The translations under genes and the position numbers were made by a program. DNA of 64,000 nucleotides, from the NCBI RefSeq assembly GCF_021155765.1, contig NC_060109.1, positions 3,435,001-3,499,000 on the forward strand, in the 5' to 3' direction. Of this stretch, positions 40,191-48,996 are shown piece after piece. The notes below the pieces were generated by a model that worked only from the letters and a program-made list of their open reading frames with translations, made no database searches and had not been told where the DNA came from. This stretch comes from Diprion similis. Taxonomy: Eukaryota; Arthropoda; Insecta; Hymenoptera; Diprionidae. Each line of letters opens with the position of its first letter. The stretch's first letter is position 1.

Positions 40191-42823
40191 GCAGGCCAGA
40201 AATCCCTTTAGAATTTTCAAAAAATCGATTTTTTTTTACACATTTCGAAAGTTTAATACCCAAAGAATATACTGACCAAAAGAAAACCCGAAATAATGAA
40301 TATTTGCGGAGTTATCGCATATAGTGTAGAGCGGAGCGACAGTGTGCGGTCAGGTAGCGAGTCGGGCGCTCGGACCGTTAGAGACGGAGCAACTTTCACA
40401 TCACAATACTCCCTTATTTACCTTTTTTTTTGACCAGGCAGGTGTTTCGAGAAATTTTATAGAGGGGACAATATAGATATATCTATGTAGCGTGAAACGG
40501 TAGGTATACGAAACGAAACGTTGCCCGAAAAACAGATTCAGTTTCGTTTGAAATTTTGTCACGAACGGTTGAGTTTATCAAAGTAAAATGCCAAACTATC
40601 CGAAAGGAACTCGAGGCAATATAGCTCGAAAATGTGCGAGGAAAAAAATATTTCAAGGAACTCAATTTACTGATGCGAGCGGGGAGAGTTTCGGGCCGAG
40701 TACAAGTAACGAAATAAGTGCAAGTGCTAAAAAACTAAAGTCTGCGTGCATAGAGGATGTACGTAAAAATCCTTTGCACGCATACAGAATTATTGAGTTT
40801 TCAACAGTTTTTACGGCTCTATCAGACATTTTAATTTGTTCTGTATGCAAGCAAAGGGTAAATTTTAATGAGTCAGGCCATCGAGGCTTCGGTTTCAAAA
40901 TTGTCGTTACGTGTCGGTGCGGCAATCGAGAAATTCATTCAGGACCTTTGATTCATACTGGTTACGAAATTAATCGAAGGCTTGTGCTAGTGATGAGACT
41001 TTTGGGGGTCGCGAGACGAGGAATCAATACCTTTTGCAATCTCATGGACCTGTGCACTGGATTCAATCAAAGCAGCTACACCAAAATCATCGAGCATATT
41101 TATGCAGCTGCCAAGTCCTCATTCTATTTTTCAACGCAGAATCCTGTCAAAGAAGAGGTGAAAAAAAATATCGAGCATGAAAGAGGAGAAAAAATTCTCA
41201 GTCTCTGGTGACGGTACGTGGAAAAAGCGTGGGTTCAAGTCACTGTATGGTGTAACTACGCTCATCGGCTACTACTCTGGTAAAGTGGTCGATTTAGTTG
41301 TGAAAAGCAGTTACTGCCAAGGCTGTACGTTCTGGAAAAATAAGACTCATACGAAAGAATATGAGGAATGGTTCGAAGATCACGAAGAAAATTGCTTGAA
41401 GAATCACGAGGGCTCCGCGGGAAAAATGGAGGTTGATTCTATGATAGAAATATTTTCCAGATCTGAAGAGAAATTTGGCGTAAGGTATGGCAATTATATA
41501 GGTGATGGGAATTCAAAAACTTTTAAGGCCATTCTAGAACTAAGTCCTTATGGTGACGAGTTAACTGTTGTAAAAAGTGAATGCATTGGCCACGTAGAGA
41601 AAAGAATGGGCCCCAGACTCCGAAACGTGAGAAAAGAAAAAAAACTTTCCGGAAGAGGCAAGTTAACGGATAAAGTTGTCAAAAAACTCACGAAATATTA
41701 TGGTTTGAGCATTCAAAGAAATGTAAATAGTGTTGAAAATATGAAAAAAAGAGATTACGGCTACTTTCCAAAATTGGAAGATCTTTCACCCTTACTTCAC
41801 AAAAGTATCCAAAAGCATCTCCTGCCAATTTATCAAGATTTGTCCAGAGATGATTTGTTAAAAAGGTGCTTGGGAGGCCATACCCAAAATGCAAACGAAA
41901 GCTCCAACTTGACGATCTGGCGATTGGCTCCAAAACATTTGCATTCTGGCTTAAAAATTGTTGAAATTTCGGCCTACATCGCTGCTGGTATATTCAATGA
42001 TGGCTTCTCTTCGATCTTAAGGATTATGAATGCGTTGGACATAGTTGTTGGCACCAACTGCAGAGTTTTCGCCGAAACCTCGGATGAGGCGCGAATTGTA
42101 CGGTAAAACAGATTGAGTCTTTCTGAGACAAAAGAAGCTCGTACTGCCCGGAAAAAACAGCTGGCAGAAGAAAATCAGCTTTTCGAGGAAGAAGAAGGTC
42201 TGCTGTACGCGCCTGGCATCGCTGATTAATCGGTAAGTCACTACAATTACTAGTTTTCACATGTTGAAACTTTAAACGCGATTATCTCGAAACAACATTT
42301 TCAAAAACTGCTCGTGTTGTAGCTCCAAAAGTTATCGACCGATTTCGATGAAATTTTGGGAGATCACACTCAGTAATATTATCGGAAGGATATACCTAAA
42401 GTTTGAAAGATAGCGTGTGAATAAATACCTTTTTAGGGGTCAAGTATGTCGAAAAAATGGTCGAAAATTCGAACTTTAGAGTAAAAGCGCTCCCAAATTT
42501 TCAATTTTGCACTTTGTCATCATTTTTTAGGTATATCCTTCCCCTTAATATGTCAGTAAACGAATGACACTTGTTAAATCTTTTTCAGATCAACAGCAGA
42601 AGAGTGACAACTACAGCACTTTTCGATGTCACGGAAAACAGGCGTTCGAAGACCCTTAATAACGCAGCCATTTTGTGTATCATCGCAACAAAAAAATTCC
42701 TTCCAAACTTGAATACTTCAATAAAATTATGTTAAAATTTGAAAATGATTAGTTTATTTTATCCCCTTTAAAAAAATTCTCGAAAAATACCTATTTTTCA
42801 CGCTTCTAAAGGGATTTCTGGCC
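40191..42823 (+). mobile_element. Mutator/Kolobok-like transposon, copy 3
   Basis: The ends are inverted repeats GGCCAGAAATCCCTTTAGAA (after three extra bases GCA on the left) and TTCTAAAGGGATTTCTGGCC. TTCA flanks both sides (40187-40190 and 42824-42827). It lies inside the hAT remnant, whose reading NEG / LKSCTADK becomes adjacent when it is removed. Leader and trailer share phrases with copy 2 (TCAAAAAATCGATTTTTTTT; AAACGCGATTATCTCGAAA; CCGATTTCGATGAAATTTT). Confidence 0.87.
40588..42229 (+). pseudogene. Mutator/Kolobok-like transposase, copy 3, broken
   Basis: From ATG at 40588 the frame reads through CSVCKQRVNFNE, GYEINRRLVLVMRLLG and FCNLMDLCTGFNQSSY to a frameshift in an A run near 41190. 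It resumes with FSVSGDGTWKKRG (the catalytic Asp is present), CQGCTFWKNK, SAGKMEVDSMIEIF, YIGDGNSKTF, HVEKRMGPRLRN, and, after an internal loss of roughly 35-40 codons next to NVENMKKRD, QDLSRDDLLKRCLGGHTQNA with NESSNLTIW (Glu). A TAA at 42104 interrupts the C-terminus, and the homologous end LLYAPGIAD is at 42202-42229. At least three lesions are present. Confidence 0.87.
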
Positions 42824-42827
42824 TTCA

Positions 42828-42930
42828 TTTCTGATAAAGCTCTCCCACTCTTTCCGATATCTCTGTGAATATTGCGTTGGCACTAGAAAATATAATCATC
42901 AGAATGTTGCCAGGAAAATATTTATTCTCA
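42828..42930 (-). pseudogene. hAT remnant, N-terminal BED part
   Basis: The minus strand reads SQRYRKEWESFIRNEG, the conserved start of a BED-type finger region in hAT transposases, up to the TTCA target of copy 3. It belongs with 39570-40186. Where the family has Trp after Glu-Gly the joined sequence has TGA. Confidence 0.6.
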
Positions 42931-43046
42931 TCAAGTAGGATGATCACTGTCTTTATATGAGAATGAGTAATCCTCATAAGTAACTAAATAATAAAGTTCC
43001 CGCAAACATGCGATACACCACAGGGTGCTTTGCATAAGAGTTATGC

Positions 43047-43090
43047 AACCCCGCACTCTCGAAGTGTGTAACGCGTCTTTACAAGCACCT
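43047..43090. mobile_element. Terminus of the GGTGCTTATAAAG family
   Basis: AACCCCGCACTCTCGAAG then TGTGTAACGCGTCTTTACAAGCACC matches the right end of the MITE at 16018-16243 with few changes. The left partner end is absent, so this is a truncated copy lying against the next element. Confidence 0.65.
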
Positions 43091-43098
43091 TCACTTAA

Positions 43099-43688
43099 GG
43101 CGCCGCTGAACTGACTTGAAAATATCAAATCGTGACGTCATAAATACGTCCAGCGCCTCTGAACGTTGAACGGTGAACTAAGGCCGCTGATTTCATTGGC
43201 TTGTTCTGTTAGATCCAACCAATGATGTCAGTTACAGATCGGCACATACTTCTTGTGGACCATAAACGGGCTGCTGTCACATGAAAAACGCCGTTACGAA
43301 TCGTGCCATATTTACAAAAAAATAACTAATAGTATAAGTTTTCCCGAATAAAGTGAGTACTTTTGTACGTGGCTAACTGTCTGGCGAGAGTGAAAGAAAT
43401 TGTGCAACAGTGCAATCAGTAAATATTCAACATGCGGTAGCTCCGATCGGCCATGTTCGTTTTGGCGTGATTTTATTCATCTCATTATTCTTTATTATAA
43501 ACATTATCAGCGATTTGCATGACCAGTGACTCAGTTAGCCACGTACACTTTTACTCAAGTTTCAATTTAAAAATTTCCCGAGTAAGATTCGTGCTTCCGT
43601 TCTCGCAGGATTCGTAATGGCGTTTCACCCAATTACCTCGCTTCTGACGACTAGGAATATATATGTGACATGCCAGGTCAGCGGCGCC
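43099..43688. mobile_element. Foldback element with TTAA target duplication
   Basis: The ends are GGCGCCGCTGAACTG / CAGGTCAGCGGCGCC and exact TTAA copies flank it (43095-43098 and 43689-43692). Internal arms are inverted too: AACGCCGTTACGAATCGTG near 43290 versus GATTCGTAATGGCGTTTC near 43607, and TACGTGGCTAACTG near 43365 versus CAGTTAGCCACGTACAC near 43530. No ORF. TTAA targets suggest piggyBac- or Kolobok-dependent mobility (inference). Confidence 0.82.
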
Positions 43689-43989
43689 TTAATTAGGTAA
43701 CTATTTGATGGCCGACGTACTATTGGGAATGTTCTCGCAGCATTTGATCGACTGGTTACATGTTCGTAGCGTAGTCGGCTTATGTCACGAGAGCAGGTGT
43801 CTGTGCTGTCGATCTACTGGCTTGGGGTGGTACCTCGTGTCAGTTGATGTGGCGTCGCGACGGTCAGGCAGTCCTCGCTGTCCGGCTCGGATAGTAACGT
43901 CATGTGTCGTCGCCTAGGTCTGTGCTTTTGTCTGGCTCGCGTACGGTATTACGTACAACCGTACAGGTTACAATATATATATAATTATA

Positions 43990-44133
43990 CTAGGGGCTTC
44001 GCCCCTGCGCGCTTCGCGCACCAACCCCGCTCGGCGCGCTTCGCGTCTCGCACCGTTCGGCGCTACGCGCCTCAGCCCACTGAAGCTCGGCGCTTCGCGC
44101 CTCGCACTTTAGTGCGTTTCGTTCGTTTATTGT
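43990..44133. repeat. GC-rich cluster of short hairpins
   Basis: The stretch is made of short palindromes around TTCG loops, for example GGGGCTTCGCCCC, GCGCGCTTCGCGC, CGGCGCTTCGCGCC, plus GGCGCTACGCGCC. It starts at an ACTAG and is much more GC-rich than its surroundings. Open frames on both strands here are by-products of the repeats. Confidence 0.75.
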
Positions 44134-44141
44134 TCGGGGAG

Positions 44142-44751
44142 CAGTGGCGTAACAATAGGGTGGCAAGACGGGCAAAATGCCACGGGCCCCCAGCCCGAAG
44201 GGAGCCCCGTCCGTGTGCACAGCAGAATCCCAACATTTAGTAAAATTTTTTAGTTTTATCTTCAATTAATTTAAGTTATCTAAGTTCTTACACAAATTAA
44301 ACAAAAAATGTATCAAAATTACAATGCATTTGTTGGAAAAGATATCACCCAGTCAGTATGAGAACGTATCCGGTAGATAAGAAATTCCATGGGACAAGAA
44401 AGGTTACGCAAGATGGCTATTTTATCCATCGAACATTCCATGGCCTAATATTTGAACTTTGATGATGTCATTAATACTTTTGCTGAACAGAAAGCCCGAA
44501 AAAAGGAATTTAAATTATAAACATTGTATACTTAAACAAAAATTGTGATTTGAATCCAGTACGATCTTCAAATTAAGAGTTATTAGAAAATTCACTAATT
44601 ATAATAACGTTTTATGTACCTACTTCACGTACTGATTCATTATAAAATGAAAAAAAAACTTTAACGTTGGTTGACCTTCTTTATATTGGGTGGAAAAGGG
44701 CCCCATCCGATTCATTTGCCACGGGCCTTGAACAGTATAGTTACGCCACTG
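44142..44751. mobile_element. hAT-type MITE with 8-bp target duplication
   Basis: The ends CAGTGGCGTAAC / GTTACGCCACTG are classic hAT termini. Exact 8-bp copies TCGGGGAG flank the element (44134-44141 and 44752-44759). The inner inverted region includes GCCACGGGCC on both sides. The 610-bp interior is AT-rich with no transposase. It interrupts the tail of the GC-rich hairpin sequence. Confidence 0.93.
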
Positions 44752-44929
44752 TCGGGGAGTAAGAGATGTACTTTCTGGAGTTTCCCACACTAACCTTGAC
44801 ACCCGATTGAATAGAGTGAATATAAGAGATGTCCTTATTCAGTGTTTTATTATATTACTTTATCTTTGGGCTGCAAAAGTCCTCTTCTGTGTTTCTAAAA
44901 CATCGCACCTTCTATCTTGATTACTAAAT

Positions 44930-45360
44930 TCGTATTCCCGTCGACCTGGACCACGAATGCTACAGAGCGGTGGTTCTGGACTACGCAAAACATCGTCCCT
45001 GCGACATGTACCGATAAGTACCTAATCAAACAGTTTGTAGCGCTGCCCCTGGACGATGAAAAACTAGAATACTACGAAGCGCTGCTCCTGTACGATGAAA
45101 AACATCGTCCTCATGCAACACCGTTCGGTTCGTCTACAACTCACCTCCAACTCGTCTCACTGCTCGTGCAGCGCCTCGAATACGCTTGTTCCGACGACCT
45201 GGACGACGAAAAACATCGTCCCTCTGACCTGGACCACGAATACGCTGGTTCCTCCGACCTGGACGACGAATACGAAGCGCTTCTCCTTTACTATGAATAA
45301 CATCGTCCCTCTGACCTGGACCACGATTATGCTTGTTCCGTCGACCTGGACCACGAATGC
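44930..45360 (+). repeat. 60-bp minisatellite, block 1 (degenerate)
   Basis: Imperfect units contain CTGGACCACGAA, GACGATGAAAAACATCGTCC and GCGCTGCTCCTG. Most spacings are multiples of three, so long frames stay open (127 codons plus at 44917-45300; minus frames too). Translated plus-sense units read like acidic 20-residue repeats (LDDEK.EYYEALLLYDEKHRP). Unit number and borders are uncertain because of divergence. Confidence 0.7.
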
Positions 45361-45819
45361 CTTCAGGCGTCTGATCAATATTTTTTTAATAAACAAAGGG
45401 ATTCTTTTTTTTTTTTTTTTAAACCGTCAATTATGGGTTATGAGCCCATGTACCAAGAGAATCGGTGCTGCACCTCGCACAGCTATGTCTGCTGTGGCTT
45501 CATCATACATTGCTATGAGTTCAAAATAGTATTTTTGATTGGACCGATTAATCGAACCCACTTATTTATAATTATATGTTAATTTGTCTATGAGATAAAT
45601 TGCGAGGAAGGCGGTGCCATGCGGCTGATCGAGTGAAGCTTGTCACTGTCAGCCGCGGTCCGGCAGAGAATGTGGAGCCATGTTCTGCTTGAACTGCTAT
45701 CTTCATGCGTCTTAAAAACGCTGACTTCAGGCGTCTTAAAAACGCTAACTTCACGTATTTCCACAAAATCTTATTAGTAGATAGAGAGATTAATTAATTT
45801 TTTTAATTACTACGAATAC

Positions 45820-46210
45820 TACAGAGCGCTGTTTCTGGACGACCCCTCGTGGTAGCGCTATGCTTTTACTAAAATTCTGGACGGTGTAAAACATATTCAC
45901 GTTAACCTGGACCACAAAAATTACTGAGCTCTGTCCCTGTACGACGGCAAACACCTTCTCGTCAACCGGCACTACAAATACTACGGAGCGCTGGTCCTGG
46001 ACGACGGAAAATACATTCCCGGCGACCTGGACCACGAAAACTACGAAGCGCTGGTCCTGGACGACGGCAAACACCTTCTCGTCAACCCGCACTACGAATA
46101 CTACGTAGCGCTGGTCCTGGACGAATGAAAATACATTCCCGGCGACCTGGACCACGAAAACTACGGAGCGCTGATCCTGGACGACGGAAAACACCTCCTC
46201 GTCAACCTCT
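45820..46210 (-). repeat. 60-bp minisatellite, block 2 (alternating unit types)
   Basis: Six or so 60-bp units share GCGCTGGTCCTGGACGACGG. They alternate between a type with AAATACATTCCCGGCGACC followed by TGGACCACGAAAACTAC and a type with CAAACACCTTCTCGTCAACC followed by SGCACTACRAATACTAC, so the higher-order period is 120 bp. The minus frame stays open for 134 codons as 20-residue repeats (VFAVVQDQRSVVFVVQVAGN), and the plus strand gives acidic repeats (ALVLDDGK, DLDHENYE) broken by TGA near 46126. I treat it as non-coding repeat DNA. Confidence 0.8.
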
Positions 46211-46793
46211 TAAAAACGCTAACTTCGTTAATCTTAAAAAACCTTTTTTTATACATAGATAGATATATTAGGGTGTGCCAAAGAAAGACGATATTTTTTT
46301 TCGCTCTCACCTGAAAATATCAGATGATATGTCCAAACAGCAATCCTGTCCAAAGCAGAGCTCTTAATTTAAATTCTAAGAGGTCCTCCACGGAACTTGA
46401 AGTTTTACCATTTAAATAACACGGGAACCAGGGTTTTTTACATTACTTTGTCCCGCAAGGTATGAAGAAATTTTTTTTGATAAAATGAATGAATGGATCA
46501 TATTCAGCACTAAATTCTGGTCAAAAAAGTTCCTCAAAAAAATCCTATTTTTTTAAAGAATTTGTTCGCTGCTCCTCCAAGTGGCGCGAAGATCGTTTTT
46601 GTGTGAAAAAAAGGGATAACAGAAAAAACACCATTTTCAAAATTCTGTACCTCTTTCCACAGATTCTGGGTAATAAATAAGTAAGATATATCATGATTAG
46701 AAAGTGGGATGCGGCTGGTTTCTGTTTTTTTTTTTTTTTAATAATTTTTTGTTTTTTAGTTTCAAACGTAGCTGAATGAAAAAATAGAACGCT

Positions 46794-47177
46794 TGTGGAA
46801 ATGGCAAGGTGCATGCTAAGGCAAACGGGAACGCCCCCAATATTTTGGGCCGAGGCAATAAATACCACGAACTATATTCGAAATCAATGCATAACTAAAT
46901 CTCTGAACGGGGGAGTGCCATACACAGCATACACAGGCAAAAAACCGATGATAGTGCATTTGAGCGAATGAAAGATGAATTCGAATCGCGATCACAAGAA
47001 TGCATTCTAGTGGGATATTCAAACGAATCAAAAGCGTATCGATTGTGGGCACTCAAATCCCGGAAATGAATAGTGAGTCGAAATGTGAAATTCGTGGATG
47101 AATTTAGCTTTCAAAATAAGTATAAGTGCAGTCCACACGTGAGAAACTACAAATATCAAGGGGTACGTGTATTATAG
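46794..47177 (+). pseudogene. Ty1/copia polyprotein fragment (integrase C-terminal side)
   Basis: The plus strand reads LVEMARCMLRQTGTPPIFWA, EAINTTNYIRNQCITKSLNG, PYTAYTGKKP, a frameshift near 46950, then DEFESRSQECILVGYSNESK, AYRLWALKSRK, a stop, and VSRNVKFVDEF. This is the conserved segment between integrase and reverse transcriptase of copia elements. No LTR, reverse transcriptase or RNase H is visible nearby, and three lesions occur within 130 codons. The DNA to its left (46270-46790) begins TTAGGGTGTGCCAAAGAAAG, like a TA-element end, but has no partner end. Confidence 0.82.
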
Positions 47178-47217
47178 CCTCCCCTACTAAAAATGTTAAA
47201 AATTCTCGACAGGATCG

Positions 47218-47371
47218 AACACGTTCGGACAGGATACTTATAGGATACTGACAGCGTTGACTGAGGATATACATATATCAGTCAACGCTGACAGACGCGG
47301 ACATATACGAATCAAATATGTAAAGGTGTCTATCCGGAAATCTTGTCTGTATCCTATATATCCGAACGTGT
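47218..47371. repeat. Small inverted-repeat element
   Basis: The outer arms ACACGTTCGGA (47220-47230) and TCCGAACGTGT (47360-47370) are inverted. An inner hairpin pairs CTGACAGCGTTGACTGA (47248-47264) with TCAGTCAACGCTGACAG (47278-47294). GGATACTTATAGGATAC on the left and GTATCCTATATATCC on the right extend the outer arms. Confidence 0.72.
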
Positions 47372-47796
47372 TAGATTGGGTAGGACATTTTTGTAGAGTC
47401 TTAATCAAGCTCGTGAATCACGGAAAAGACTGCTGACCGCAAACTGCATGCGGAACCGTTGAAACATGGAAGAGGCAGACCGAGATTAGCGCGCACAGGC
47501 TAAGCCGAAAGGCCTCGAAAAATATACAGCATGTCAATAACATATGACAGCAGCGACCACTGAAAATCCTGCAACGTAGCAAGAGGCGATGAATACCGAA
47601 GAGGCAGAAGCTTGTAGAAAAGGGACAGAGGACAAGTATCTAGCATAAATTCATAGGAACACGTGGAAAATCGTAGAATACGAAAATTCGATTTCGACGT
47701 TGTCGTATACATATATTTCCAAATATCGAAATCCATGGATCTGAAATGCGTAAAAGGACCTAACAGCTCCATCCTAGCCGCAATTCTCAACTAAAA

Positions 47797-47930
47797 CACT
47801 CCAATATATTTTCATTTGACGTAGAAATAAAGAAATGGGAATGAAATGGAAAAAACACGAATTGACTATTGCGGTTTTGTAGTATCCGTGTCATCTCTTT
47901 ATTTCTACGTTATATAAAATTTTTTTGGAG
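47797..47930. repeat. Hairpin MITE-like repeat
   Basis: The left arm (ACTCCAATATATTTTCAT then GACGTAGAAATAAAGAAATG) is complementary to the right arm (CATCTCTTTATTTCTACGTT then ATATAAAATTTTTTTGGAGT). The arms are about 42 bases with a 50-base centre. No coding sequence. Confidence 0.72.
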
Positions 47931-48462
47931 TATGTGCAGAATTGTGTATAGAATGCGGTCGTTAACCCCTCTTTCGCATTCGAGATACAATTTTGATTTG
48001 TCATTATAACTTTAAAATGAGCTACGCCCATTTTTTAATTATGTGAAAGAAGAAAGTGATATAATTAAGAAAGTAAAATTAATCTTAAAATATAGATTAG
48101 GCTAAAAAGAATTAGCCTTGCACCAATTTTATTATTTTACGTGTTCATTTTATTGGATTAATTAAACTTTATTAAATTTCTGCCAGAGTAAAATAAACCA
48201 CTATCCACCCACTTTTTTCGTATTTTGATTCATCAAGATTTGCACATCCCACACCAATCTTTCGCAATTATGACAACCCTGCTTACGTGGCACGCATGTT
48301 ATGCCAAATCAATTTTATTGGGAAAATTGTAACAAAGTCGTCGTATATGAACACATATACACATTTTATTTAAAATTATTCACTATGAAAGTGATCACAA
48401 AAAACGATGACAAAAAACCTCGACAAGTAATCTAAGTACACACGTATACATTAATAATAAAA
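47931..48462. other. AT-rich DNA without gene
   Basis: Nothing recognisable is present; probably intergenic or distal 3' sequence of the minus-strand genes. Confidence 0.4.
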
Positions 48463-48661
48463 CTAAAGGGATGTAGAGCTATTACAAGTCAATTGAGACC
48501 ATGCGTATCTGTAAATGCCTATGGCAGCATTAAACTGATTACATCCATCACGATACATCATCTTTCGGGTGTTGGTTGCTGGCTGTATGAGAGCTTCTAA
48601 ATAAATTTTATCAATCAAGCGCCGCCTGTCACGCACCGCTTCCACCTCAAGCCTTACAAGA
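48463..48661 (-). CDS. Unassigned ORF or exon
   Basis: The minus frame reads LEVEAVRDRRRLIDKIYLEA, LIQPATNTRKMMYRDGCNQF and NAAIGIYRYAWSQLTCN before a stop at 48463. Codon use and GC content are higher than in the flanks, and TTCTTGTAAG just upstream could act as a weak acceptor. It lies about 330 bases downstream of the ANKMY2 stop on the same strand, so it could be ANKMY2 3' UTR, a separate terminal exon or a transposon relic. I do not recognise the family. Confidence 0.3.
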
Positions 48662-48996
48662 ACCCAATAGAAGAGATAATTCGATTTAAAAATGAAAACT
48701 ATCTTATCATCTGATTATATTTAAGTCACAATGAGTTGTAAGGTCGAATCGCATATAATATATAATTATAATACATATTACAACAATTTCTCCCATATTA
48801 GTCCTACTAATTAGTCTAATACATATGTAATTGATGTAGCTATTCAAAACATTTATTTACATTCGAATGAATTGGTCTCGTGTTGTAGTTATTTAATTTG
48901 TTTGTTTATTTTGTATTATTTGGTTGTTCAATTTAAATAAATACATAGCATCTGAAATTTTATTGCAAATAACGTAGGTTGTATTTATCAAGTCAA

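Noticed and set aside
43902-44265. Overlapping frames of 112 and 91 codons on the two strands
   Set aside because: They are produced by the GC-rich TTCG hairpin repeats and run into a hAT MITE.
44917-46194. Frames of 127-144 codons as genes
   Set aside because: They coincide with the 60-bp minisatellite, are open on both strands and lack start, splice or domain evidence.
46270-46790. Complete TA-type transposon beginning TTAGGGTGTGCC
   Set aside because: Only one end is visible; no inverted partner was found before the copia fragment.
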